Part shown: piece by piece, positions 45,131 to 53,990 of the stretch | Numbering within the stretch: the first letter of the stretch is position 1 | How the letters are laid out: each line of letters opens with the position of its first letter | NCBI GenBank assembly: GCA_020638855.1 | Contig: JACKHT010000001.1 | Location: 434,001 to 498,000 of the forward strand | Length of the DNA stretch: 64,000 bases | From: Planctomycetota bacterium | GTDB lineage: Bacteria; Planctomycetota; UBA1135; GCA-002686595 | Direction: 5' to 3' | Program-made: the position numbers and the translations under genes | The notes under the pieces: generated by a model | What the model was told of the DNA's origin: nothing | The model's database searches: none | Seen by the model: only the letters and a program-made list of their open reading frames with translations

Positions 45131-45695
45131 CTCGTCCAGGCCCAAGCGGGTAGCAAAGGGCGCCCTTGCAACCTGGGTCGGCAGCGCAAAGGCCTGGGGT
45201 TGCTGCCATCGGGGGCTGTGAGTGCTTTCGACCCGCATGCCTTGCTTGGACCCTCAATCTGGGCCCCAGGAAAACGCCTGAAAATCGCGGGTTGGTTCCC
45301 CAAAAACTCGTAATGGCTAGTAGGACTGGAAGCTGGGTAGCGCTTTGTCGCTGCCCTCGGCCATACCCTTTCACATTTCGAATTCCTTCCAATCAGGAGA
45401 ATGCACATGAAGCTCCCCCCTTACGATAGTGTGCGTATGCGTGTGCCTGCGGCGTGAGCGAGGCACTGATTTCGGTTTCTACCAGCCTGTTCGCTCAGAT
45501 GGTCTATCTGTTGCAATCATCGGAGGCTTCCTTAGCTACAACCCCGGAGGAAGGGGAGTTTCCGAGATTCCTGGAACTGCGATCGCTTGCCAGCGCACGG
45601 CACCAACCTGCGAGGTTTCCTCGCATCAGCGTCCGCCTTCGTCAATCGTGGACTTCTCCTCAAACGGATGCACTAGACCCGAACTCACATTTCGT
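45131..45695. other. Intergenic region with duplicated leader
   Basis: No intact gene is seen. A 12-bp palindrome, AAGGGCGCCCTT, is at 45156-45167. From 45338 the sequence repeats almost exactly at 47430, including an AGGAG-preceded ATG (45407) that opens only a 16-codon frame. A longer open frame through this leader (from 45429) uses a poor start and has no signal peptide of its own, so I treat the leader as non-coding or as a gene remnant. Confidence 0.5.
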
Positions 45696-47432
45696 ATGCG
45701 ACACTCTCTTTTGTACTTTGTCCTAGCCGCGCTGGTCTTGACGAGGCTTGGCCTTTCTCAAGCCATCGAAACCCAAAATGTCCAACTTGACCTGAACTCG
45801 GAGGCCTTGTCGGAATATGGACATGAAGTTCGAGTGGATGGGGATTGGCTCGCCATTACGGACCGTCTAGGTAGCACCGATGGGAGTACACACGAAGGGC
45901 TCGTGCATGTCTATCGCCGGGGCACCGATGGTTGGACGCCCTTTCAAGTGCTTCGAAGCCCACAAACCGGACACGGCTGGTGGTTCGGATCCTCGATGGC
46001 CCTTGAGGGAAATCAGCTTTTGATCTCTTGCCCCCGTTGGGGCTGGGTCACGCCTGGTGCGGTCCGGGTCCCCTATTCAGGATCGGGGCGGGTCTTCTTG
46101 TTCGCGTTTGATGGCACGCAATGGGGCCTCACCGATACGTTTCGGCCTACGGTTCCTAGCTATCAGTATGGCGACTTTTACAACGCACACTTCGGAGCTG
46201 CGGTAGCCCTTCGGGGAGACCGAATCGCTATTTCCGCCGCTACGTCTGCTGTGCCCTATCCCCAGGGAACGGAGGGCGTGGTCTACACCTACAAGCGCGT
46301 CAATGGTGTCTGGGAGGAGGATGGCACAGTCGTCGGTCCGGGAGTCCCGGATCCACGGTTTCCTGCCAGCTTTGGGGCTTTTGGAAGATCGATCGACATC
46401 GAGGGGGATCGTTTGGTGGTCGGAGCTCCCGCCGATCTGTCGGGCATGGTCTCCACCTGGCTACGTACCCCCAACGGCTGGGAATTCGAGCAGGTCTTCC
46501 TCTGCCCCTACCCTGGGATTGTGGGGCAGCAGTGGTCTTTCGGACAATCGGTGTCCCTCGATCACAACGTTTTGGCGATCGGCATGCCTAGGCTTTCCTG
46601 TTGGAGCACCAATTGCCCCTCGCTGGTCACCATTGAAGAGCTCCAGCACGGGGTATGGCAGCGCACCCAAGTCCTTTCGAGGTCAATTCCGAACCATACG
46701 GCAACAGGGCCGAGTTTGGTTACGAACTTCAATTGATGGCGATTGGCTCGTGGTCGGAGCACCTCGCATGCGATGGGGTGGCCTGAACGTCAATGGGTAC
46801 GAACGCGGTCAAATCCGACTCTACAAACGGCTGCCGGGCAAGGGTTTGTCCTCCAGCAGCGGTTTCACAATGAACAGCTCTCCTTTGGACCCAATGCAAC
46901 CCTGGGCAATTCTGTTTCCGCCGATTTTGACCGCGGCCTGTTGGTCGGAGGAGATTCCTCGTTCACCTATCCTCTCCCTCCCGGTCCCTACAACCACGGC
47001 CAGGGCATCACCTTACTGTTCGACATGCAGCTTGGCGATGACTTGGCTTGCCCTGCGTCCTACAACACTAGCGGGCACCATTCCCATCTTTCCGTCGTGG
47101 GCAGCCTCAACCGACTCGACAACCAACTGACCCTGCATGCCACCCACCTACCGCCGGGGCAACTAGCGATGTTCCTGTACGGATCGGCCGGGGCCCCCTT
47201 GCCCTTGCCCACCGGCGGCCAGCTGTGCATCTCCGGCCCCGTCAACCGATTGCAACCGGCAGGCATCGTAGGCTCCACGGGGGAGCGCCTACTCGACATC
47301 GACTTCACCGTCCCCCGCGAAGCTGCCAACCTGATCGCTGGAACCACTTGGGCCTTCCAGGCTTGGTACCGCGACTACGCCTTCCAATCCTTTACCGGCA
47401 CCACCAACGCCGTTTGCGTGGTCTTGGAGTAG
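45696..47432 (+). pseudogene. FG-GAP repeat secreted protein, copy A, frame-disrupted
   Basis: Starts with a signal peptide (MRHSLLYFVLAALV, ending near GLSQA) and continues as a beta-propeller with FG-GAP-like repeats: VRVDGDWLAITDR, HVYRRGTDGWTPFQVLR, FGSSMALEGNQLLISCP, FGAAVALRGDRIAISA, FGRSIDIEGDRLVVGAP. The frame is open to 46736. Compared with copy B it lacks one base near 46676, one near 46734 and one near 46828; together these restore the original frame, which runs to the stop at 47432. The last 130 residues form the same C-terminal module as the choice-of-anchor L protein. Either a decayed gene or three assembly indels. Confidence 0.72.
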
Positions 47433-47698
47433 CGCTTTGTCGCAGCCCTCGGCCATTCCCTTTCACATTTCGAATTCCCTCCAATCAGGAGAATGCACAT
47501 GAAACTCCCCCCCTTACGATAGTGTGCGTATGCGTGTGCCTGCGGCGTGAGCGAGGCACTGATTTCGGTTTCTACCAGCCTGTTCGCTCAGACGGTCTAC
47601 CTGTTGCAATCATCGGAGGCTTCCTGGCTACAACCCAGGAGGAAGGGGAGTTTCCGAGATTCCTGAACTGCGATCGCTTGGCAGCGCACAGCACCAAC

Positions 47699-47729
47699 CT
47701 GCGAGGTTTCCTCCCTGCGAGGTTTCCTC
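47699..47729 (+). repeat. 15-bp local duplication in the copy B leader
   Basis: CTGCGAGGTTTCCTC occurs at 47699-47713 and 47715-47729, but only once in the matching place of copy A. It accounts for most of the length difference between the units. Confidence 0.9.
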
Positions 47730-47802
47730 GCATCAGCGTCCGCCTTCGGCAATCGTGGACTTCTCCTCAAACGGAGGCACTAGACCCGTACTCACATTTC
47801 GT

Positions 47803-49541
47803 ATGCGACACTCTCTTTTTGTACTTTGTCCTAGCCGCGCTGGTCTCGATGAGCCTTGGCTTTTCTCAAGCCATCGAAACCCAAAATGTCCAACTTGACC
47901 TGAACTCGGAGGCCGTTTCGATTTCGGATTTGAAGTTCGAGTGGATGGGGAATGGCTGGCAATCACCGATCGAGGCGGGATCGTGGACGGCACCATCCAA
48001 GAAGGGCTCGTGCATGTTCATCGCCGGGGCACCGATGGTTGGACGCCCTTTCAAGTGCTGCGAAGCCCCAAACTGGACACGGCTGGGCGTTCGGATCCTC
48101 GATGGCCCTTGAGGGAAATCAGCTTTTGATCGCTTGCCCCTGTTGGGGCTGGGTCACGCCTAGTGCGGTCCGGGTCCCCTATTCTGGATCGGGGCGGGTC
48201 TTCTTGTTCGCGTTTGATGGCACGCAATGGGGCATCACCGATACGTTTCGGCCTACGGTTCCTAGCTATCAGTATGGCGACTTTTACAACGCACACTTCG
48301 GAGCTGCGGTAGCCCTTCGGGGAGACCGAATCGCTATTTCCGCCGCTACGTCTGCTGTGCCCTATCCCCAGGAACGGAGGGCGTGGTCTACACCTACAAG
48401 CGCGTCAATGGTGTCTGGGAGGAGGATGGCACAGTCGTCGGTCCGGGAGTCCCGGATCCACGGTTTCCCTGCCAGCTTTGGGGCTTTTGGAGGATCGGTC
48501 GACATCGAGGGGATCGTTTGGTGGTCGGAGCTCCTGCCGATCTGTCGGGCATGGTCTCCACCTGGCTACGAACCCCCAACGGCTGGGAATTCGAGCAGGT
48601 CTTCCTCTGCCCCTACCCCGGATTGTGGGGGCAGCAGTGGTCTTTCGGACAATCGGTGTCCCTCGATCACAACGTTTTGGCGATCGGCATGCCTATGTTT
48701 CATTTGTTCGAGCACCAATTGCCCCTCGCTGGTCACCATTGAAGAGCTCCAGCACGGGGTATGGCAGCGCACCCAAGTCCTTTCCGAAGTCAATTCCGAA
48801 CCATACGGCAACAGGGCCCAGTTTGGTTACGAACTTCAATTGGATGGCGATTGGCTCGTGGTCGGAGCACCTCGCATGCGATGGGGTGGCCTGAACGTCA
48901 ATGGGTACGAACGCGGTCAAATCCGACTCTACAAACGGCTGCCGGGGCAAGGGTTTGTCCTCCAGCAGCGGTTTCACAATGAACAGCTCTCCTTTGGACC
49001 CAATGCAACCCTGGGCAATTCGGTTTCCGCCGATTTTGACCGCGGCCTGTTGGTCGGAGGAGATTCCTGGTTCAACTATCCTCTCCCTCCCGGTCCCTAC
49101 AACCACGGCCAGGGCATCGCCCTGCTATTCGACATGCAGCTTGGCGATGACTTGGCTTGCCCTGCGTCCTACAACACCAGCGGGCACCATTCCCATCTTT
49201 CCGTCGTGGGCAGCCTCAACCGCCTCGACAACCAACTGACCCTGCACGCCACCCACCTACCGCCGGGGCAACTAGCGATGTTCCTGTACGGATCGGCCGG
49301 GGCCCCCTTGCCCTTGCCCAGCGGCGGCCAGCTGTGCATCTCCGGCCCCGTCAACCGATTGCAACCGGCAGGCATCGTAGGCTCCACGGGGGAACGCCTA
49401 CTCGACATCGACTTCACCATCCCCCGCGAAGCTGCCAACCTGATCGCCGGAACCACTTGGGCCTTCCAGGCCTGGCACCGCGACTACGCCTTCCAATCCT
49501 TCACCAGCACCACCAACGCCGTTTCCGTGGTCTTGGAGTAG
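47803..49541 (+). pseudogene. FG-GAP repeat secreted protein, copy B, heavily frame-disrupted
   Basis: The same gene as copy A, starting at ATG 47803. An extra T in the run at 47813-47818 breaks the signal peptide frame. Further one-base differences from copy A fall near 47929, 48065, 48371, 48467, 48508 and 48700, several in homopolymers. From about 48713 the frame is intact to the stop at 49541: VLSEVNSEPYGNRAQFG, LQLDGDWLVVGAPRMRWGG, then the C-terminal module ending FTSTTNAVSVVLE. A functional protein from this copy is unlikely as sequenced, but a shorter product or sequencing error cannot be excluded. Confidence 0.72.
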
Positions 49542-49740
49542 CGATTCTTGCGCGACGCTACGCTGGGCTCTCCGCATCGTAGTCTTGGCTAGCACGTACC
49601 AGAGCAATGGAAAACGAATGCCCAGCGGACTGGTCCAATGGGCAAGGCAAGCAGGGAACATAGAGGCACACCAGGAATCGAGCCGCAATCCGCGCTAGGT
49701 GGGATAGGCGGTTCGGAATTCGCTGCGGGTCACAGCTCCT

Positions 49741-49772
49741 TTTCGTGCCAAGAATGTTTCGTGCCAAGAATG
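49741..49772 (+). repeat. Perfect 16-bp tandem repeat
   Basis: TTTCGTGCCAAGAATG is repeated twice without a gap (49741-49756, 49757-49772), about 85 bases before the heptosyltransferase start. Confidence 0.92.
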
Positions 49773-49841
49773 TGCATGGGTTTCCCCCCTTTTGGTGGAG
49801 CACTTTTTGGGCGGAAATGTGAAGTCAGGGACCCAGCGCAG

Positions 49842-49847
49842 TATAGT
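49842..49847 (+). promoter_or_regulatory. -10 element 8 bases before waaF
   Basis: TATAGT at 49842-49847, 8 bases before ATG 49856. No clear -35 box is visible at the expected distance. The transcript would have a leader of a few bases at most. Confidence 0.45.
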
Positions 49848-49855
49848 CTCTGCCG

Positions 49856-50944
49856 ATGGATCCTGAACGCAACTTGCGGGTTCCGCCTTCGCGGGTTTGG
49901 ACCGGTTGGGGAGCACCCAAGCGGATCCTGGTGCGCATGCCCAATTGGGTGGGCGACGTGGTGATGGGGACGCCGGCTTTGCGGGCGCTGCACAAAGGGT
50001 TGCCCGGGACCGAAATCTGGGTGGAGTCGCGGCCGCACATGGCGAGCATCGTGGCGGACTTGCCCTACGTGCATGGATTCTTGGCCGACCCGGGCAAGGG
50101 CTTTGCGAACACGGCGGAACGGATTCGGCGCATCCAACAGCACGGATTCGATTGGGCGATCCTGATGCCCGATTCGCCGCGCAGCGCATATGGGCCGTTC
50201 CGGGCGCACGTGCCGCTGCGGCTTGGGTACAGCCGGGACTTGCTGCGCCGCATGTTCCTCACCCATGCCCTGCGTCCGCCTGGGCAGGATCGTCGCCGGG
50301 TGCCGGTGTCGATGATCGACCGCTACTTGGCCCTGCCGCGCGCCTTGGGGTTGCCCGCCGATGGCGAGCACATGGACGTGCCGATCCGTGACGAGGCGCG
50401 CGAGCGAGTGCGCGAGGTGCTGCGCTCAAAGGGCGTCGACCTTATGCGTCCCTGGGTCACGGTCATTCCGGGCGCTGCCTTCGGCGCCAGCAAAATGTGG
50501 CCCGTGGAGCACTTCGCGGCCACCTTGGATCGATTGCAGGAGGAATTCGGGCTGCAAGCGCTGTTGCCCACGGGGCCCGGCGAGCAAGCCATCGCGGACC
50601 GCATCGCGGAGCTGATGCGCACCCCTTCGTTCGTGCTGACCGATCCGATCCTGCCGCTCGACCAGGTCGCCGCTTTGGTGGAAGCCTCGCGGCTGGTGCT
50701 GTCCAACGACACGGGTCCCAGGCAGTTTGCGGTGGCCCTGGGCGTGCCCGTGGTGGTGCCGATCGGCCCCACCGACCAGCGCACCACCCAGCACCACTTG
50801 GAGCGCCAACGGATCCTGATCGAACCCGTCGATTGCCGGCCTTGCTGCCTCAAGAAGTGCCCGATCGACCATCGTTGCATGACCCGCATCACGCCCGAGC
50901 GCGCCTTTGCTGCAGCGCAGGACCTCTTGGAGACGTTCCCGTGA
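49856..50944 (+). CDS. waaF: Glycosyltransferase family 9, LPS heptosyltransferase II-like
   Basis: A 362-residue GT9 enzyme with the two-domain GT-B fold. It would transfer heptose from ADP-heptose to the LPS inner core on the cytoplasmic side of the inner membrane. Family features are ILVRMPNWVGDVVMGTPALRAL, VTVIPGAAFGASKMWPVEHFA, RLVLSNDTGPRQFAVALGVPVV and the Cys-rich end CRPCCLKKCPIDHRCM seen in WaaF. The next gene makes an activated heptose and overlaps by 4 bases, which supports the substrate. Other ADP-heptose transferases remain possible. Confidence 0.87.
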   Translation: MDPERNLRVPPSRVWTGWGAPKRILVRMPNWVGDVVMGTPALRALHKGLPGTEIWVESRPHMASIVADLPYVHGFLADPGKGFANTAERIRRIQQHGFDWAILMPDSPRSAYGPFRAHVPLRLGYSRDLLRRMFLTHALRPPGQDRRRVPVSMIDRYLALPRALGLPADGEHMDVPIRDEARERVREVLRSKGVDLMRPWVTVIPGAAFGASKMWPVEHFAATLDRLQEEFGLQALLPTGPGEQAIADRIAELMRTPSFVLTDPILPLDQVAALVEASRLVLSNDTGPRQFAVALGVPVVVPIGPTDQRTTQHHLERQRILIEPVDCRPCCLKKCPIDHRCMTRITPERAFAAAQDLLETFP

Positions 50945-51417
50945 GCGCGCGCATCGTGCCCGACTACCGCGAGTTGGCGAATTGGCTCACGACCGAGCGC
51001 GCGGCCGGCCGACGCATCGCGTTGACCAACGGCTGTTTCGACCTGTTGCACGTGGGCCACATCCGGTTGCTGCAGGCTGCTGCGGCGGAGGCGGACTGCT
51101 TGGTGGTGGCGCTCAACAGCGATGCCAGCATCCGCGCCAACAAGGGAGCGGGCCGCCCGTTGGTTCCCTTGGTCGAGCGTATGGAAGTGCTGGCGGCCCT
51201 CGCCTGCGTGGACTTCGTGACCAGCTTCGAGGAGGCCACCGCCGACGATTTGCTCGCCTGCTTGCGCCCCGAAGTTCACTGCAAAGGCACCGATTGGACC
51301 GTGGACCGAGTACCCGAACGTGCCACGGTCGAAGCCTACGGCGGGCGGATCGCCATTTGCGGCGACCCAAAGACCCACTCGTCGAGCGAACTCGCCAGCC
51401 GGATCGATCCGACTTAA
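50941..51417 (+). CDS. Heptose-1-phosphate adenylyltransferase (HldE C-terminal type)
   Basis: A 158-residue nucleotidyltransferase matching the adenylyltransferase domain of HldE (RfaE2), which converts heptose-1-phosphate to ADP-heptose. The nucleotide loop is ALTNGCFDLLHVGHIRLLQ, followed by VVALNSDASIRANKGAGRPLVP and CKGTDWTVDRVPE. The kinase domain fused to it in E. coli HldE is absent and would be encoded elsewhere. The start is GTG 50941, overlapping the waaF stop, so product and consumer of ADP-heptose are made together. Confidence 0.88.
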   Translation: MSARIVPDYRELANWLTTERAAGRRIALTNGCFDLLHVGHIRLLQAAAAEADCLVVALNSDASIRANKGAGRPLVPLVERMEVLAALACVDFVTSFEEATADDLLACLRPEVHCKGTDWTVDRVPERATVEAYGGRIAICGDPKTHSSSELASRIDPT

Positions 51418-51469
51418 GCGAACGGGGCGATTCGATGCGGCAGAATCCATCCAGCCGCGGCCCGAGCGT

Positions 51470-51727
51470 CTAGCGCTTCGCCTTGTGCAGGCGATCCATG
51501 AACTTGGCCGGGTCCGCCCGGAACTCATCCTCGCAGGATTGGCAGCAGAGTTTGACTTCCTGGCCCTCGTAGATGATCACGTACGCGTCCCCCATCGACC
51601 CCAGCTCGTTGCCGGTCACCAGGCAAGTATTGAGGGGATAGGGCGCAACGTCTTGCGCACCCTGGGGGCCCTTGCAAGCAAACAAAGGCAGAGCAAGCAA
51701 CAGCGACAGGATCAGCGGGCGGTTCAT
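51470..51727 (-). CDS. YHS-like metal-binding lipoprotein
   Basis: An 85-residue protein: lipoprotein signal (LSLLLALPLFAC, Cys near 18), then a domain resembling YHS: NTCLVTGNELGSMGDAYVIIYEGQEVKLCCQSCEDEF, with Cys residues placed as in metal-binding YHS/TRASH domains. It would sit in the periplasm or outer membrane and bind a metal such as copper. It lies downstream of the multicopper oxidase on the same strand with a 53-base gap, so it is probably the last gene of a copper operon. Confidence 0.72.
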   Translation of the reverse strand: MNRPLILSLLLALPLFACKGPQGAQDVAPYPLNTCLVTGNELGSMGDAYVIIYEGQEVKLCCQSCEDEFRADPAKFMDRLHKAKR

Positions 51728-51780
51728 GGGGGTGTTGGCTGGGTTGTGGGTTGACGAGGGGATTTCTGGTCGGGTGTCGA

Positions 51781-53895
51781 TCAAAACTGGAAGGTCAGGC
51801 CGACCCCAAATCCGTGGTCGGAGTGTTGGTGGGCAATCAGGCCAAACTCGCGGTTGAATTGGTACTGCAACGAGACCTTCCACTCCTCATAGGTGGTCGT
51901 GTCGTATTGTAGGCCCACATGGCTCGATAGGCGCGAGGTCCACTGGAATTCCTTGTCCACATCGAGACGCAGGGCTCCTTCGGTATCGGCACTGAGCGTG
52001 GTCCACACCAAGTAGGGCATTCGGTACCTCGCCCCCACCACCGCCCGGTCGCGGGTGTTCCGGACCTTGGAGAAGCGGTAGGCGGCAAACGCCGACCAAT
52101 TGGGATCGATGTAGCGGCTGTAACCCAGATCGACTTCCTGGTCCCTATGCCCATCCATCATGTGCCCCATGTGCATGTTGTAGGCCGCATCCCAACGCAC
52201 GTAGTAGTCGTTCTTGCCCTCCATGACCATGGCCATCCCCATGCTCATGTGTTGCACCACCATGCCTCGGATCTTGACCATGCGCGGCCGGATCATGTTC
52301 GGGTCGAAGGCGGGCTGGTGGTCGTCGCCCAATTCGCGATAGCTGAAGACGCGCGCCATGCCCGCATCCATGTGGTACAGGATGTGGCAGTGGAAGAACC
52401 AATCCCCCGGTTCTTCATCGGCTACCCACTCGATCGTGCGGCGCCCCATGGGCGGCACATCGACCGTGTGTTTGAGCGGCGAGTACTCCCCCTGGCCGTT
52501 CAACAGGCGGAAGAAATGCCCGTGCAGGTGCAAGGGGTGGTGCATCATCGTGTCGTTGATGAATTCGATGCGCAGCACTTCGCCCTGGGAGACGCGGATG
52601 ACCGATTCCTCGCTCAAGGTCTTGCCATCGAAGCCCCACAAGTAACGCTGCATTTCGCCGGTCAGCCGCATGGTGATCTTGCGCACCTTGGGTTCGTCCT
52701 CGGGGGCCACGAGCGTGGTCACGACGGGCGAGCGCAGGTAGGCATAGGGCGGAAAAGGACGCTCGCGCTCGATGGCTTGACGGGCGCGCTCCTCGCTCTG
52801 GCTGGCCAAGCCCGCGGCCATGAACTCGTCGAGCGTGTAGATGTCGGGCTTAGGCGGATCGCTCGCAAGCCGCTTGGGACCTTGCCCGAGCCACACCGAG
52901 GCATGACCGGTGCCATCGTGCGCCGTGGCTCGGACCTCCACCTGCGTGAGGGTTTCCGGCATGGTCACCATTAGGTCGTAGGTTTCTGCGATGCCTATCA
53001 GAAGGCGCGGCAAATCGAACGGCTCGATGGGGTGACCGTCGGCGGCGACCACTTGCATGGAACCCAGCGCACTAGCCACATAGAAGTAACTCGAAGCCGC
53101 CGCATTGACCACGCGCAACAAAACCCGCTCGCCCGGTTGCGCATCCAGGAACAGATTGGGCTCGCCACCAGCTAAGAAGGCGTCGTAGGCCACATCGGAA
53201 AGGTCCATCGGCGGCATGCGGTTGCCTTGCCGATCGAAGTAATCCTTGAGATGCCCGGCCCGGTAGGCCCCCCAAATCGATTGCATGCTGCCCTTTTGGA
53301 TCGAGTACCAATGGGACCCCTGCATCAGGGTCCGCATCACGGTCTTGGGGTCCTCATGGGTCCAATCCGAAAGCACGATCACATGCTCGCGATCCCAAGC
53401 TGGAGGACCCTCGGCCGCCCCTGCGCGCGGAGGGTCGATCACGATGGCGCCATACACGCCTTGCTGCTCTTGCAATCCGGTGTGCGAGTGGTACCAGTAG
53501 GTACCCTGCTGTCGCAGCGGAAACTCGAACACGCGATCCTCCCCCGGGTGGATCGGCGGCATGGTCAGATACGGCACACCATCCATGGCGTTGGGCAAGA
53601 GCAGCCCATGCCAATGCAGCGAGGTTTCGTCTTCTTCGAGCCCGTTGTGCACCGTGATGCGTGCCCAATCGCCTTCGTGGAAGCGCAGGGTCGGAGCGGG
53701 ACTTTGACCATTCACCGTCAGCAGCACACCGCGTTGGCCTGCGTGCTCGACCGTGGTCTCGCGGATCTCCAGCTGGTATTCGACGACCTGCCCACCTTGG
53801 GCCAGCCATACCTCACGGTCCTCGGCAAAGAGCCCATTCGCCAAGCCCACGCAGGCCACCAGAAACGCCCATAGGCAACGCAGGGTACTCGGCAT
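51781..53895 (-). CDS. copA: CopA-type multicopper oxidase fused to an outer-membrane beta-barrel
   Basis: A 704-residue protein. Residues 1-24 are a signal peptide without a twin-arginine motif. Residues about 30-525 form a three-cupredoxin oxidase with all four copper motifs: SLHWHG, WYHSHTG, HHPLHLHGHF and FHCHILYHMDAGM. A linker with Met-rich MSMGMAMVM and HMGHMMDGH segments follows. From about residue 555 the sequence has alternating aromatic strands (YVRWDAAYNM, WSAFAAYRFSK, KVSLQYQFN) and ends in Phe (GVGLTFQF), as CopB/PcoB outer-membrane barrels do. It looks like CopA and CopB in one chain. Cu(I) oxidation and copper tolerance are the likely role. Confidence 0.82.
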   Translation of the reverse strand: MPSTLRCLWAFLVACVGLANGLFAEDREVWLAQGGQVVEYQLEIRETTVEHAGQRGVLLTVNGQSPAPTLRFHEGDWARITVHNGLEEDETSLHWHGLLLPNAMDGVPYLTMPPIHPGEDRVFEFPLRQQGTYWYHSHTGLQEQQGVYGAIVIDPPRAGAAEGPPAWDREHVIVLSDWTHEDPKTVMRTLMQGSHWYSIQKGSMQSIWGAYRAGHLKDYFDRQGNRMPPMDLSDVAYDAFLAGGEPNLFLDAQPGERVLLRVVNAAASSYFYVASALGSMQVVAADGHPIEPFDLPRLLIGIAETYDLMVTMPETLTQVEVRATAHDGTGHASVWLGQGPKRLASDPPKPDIYTLDEFMAAGLASQSEERARQAIERERPFPPYAYLRSPVVTTLVAPEDEPKVRKITMRLTGEMQRYLWGFDGKTLSEESVIRVSQGEVLRIEFINDTMMHHPLHLHGHFFRLLNGQGEYSPLKHTVDVPPMGRRTIEWVADEEPGDWFFHCHILYHMDAGMARVFSYRELGDDHQPAFDPNMIRPRMVKIRGMVVQHMSMGMAMVMEGKNDYYVRWDAAYNMHMGHMMDGHRDQEVDLGYSRYIDPNWSAFAAYRFSKVRNTRDRAVVGARYRMPYLVWTTLSADTEGALRLDVDKEFQWTSRLSSHVGLQYDTTTYEEWKVSLQYQFNREFGLIAHQHSDHGFGVGLTFQF

Positions 53896-53901
53896 GGTGG
53901 C

Positions 53902-53932
53902 ATTGTAAGAAGCAACTTTGCCGGCCGGTCAA
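53902..53932 (-). promoter_or_regulatory. copA promoter with 19-bp spacer
   Basis: On the reverse strand TTGACC (53932-53927) and TACAAT (53907-53902) are separated by 19 bp, and TACAAT is 6 bases before the ATG. Over-long spacers of 19-20 bp are the hallmark of MerR-family (CueR-like) promoters. A short dyad GCAA-AG-TTGC lies in the spacer. No regulator gene is seen nearby. Confidence 0.5.
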
Positions 53933-53990
53933 AAAAGTAACAAGGACTCGCGCGGCGCCTTCGATTTCAGCTACCAAGCGCGAACTTAGG

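Larger units (their letters stand above)
45338..49543 (+). repeat. 2.1-kb tandem duplication with TAGCG at each junction
   Basis: Unit A runs 45338-47429 and unit B 47430-49543. Both contain the same leader, an FG-GAP gene, and end at its stop codon. The junctions at 45338, 47430 and 49539 all carry TAGCG, so unequal recombination at that point is possible. The units are near-identical over long stretches, especially the last 600 bases, but differ by many one-base insertions and deletions and by a 15-bp local duplication. Base composition looks less GC-rich than the flanks. Confidence 0.88.
49542..49855. other. Intergenic region before waaF
   Basis: About 314 bases with no credible gene. It holds a 16-bp tandem repeat (49741-49772) and, near its end, the TATAGT element at 49842-49847. 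Confidence 0.5.

Noticed and set aside
43585..45153. 522-codon plus-strand frame over the radical SAM gene
   Set aside because: Arg/Pro/Gly-rich translation in a different frame from the radical SAM protein, which has intact cluster motifs.
45429..45695. Cys/Val-rich start of the FG-GAP protein at 45429
   Set aside because: That upstream start has no ribosome-binding site, and a clean signal peptide begins at ATG 45696.
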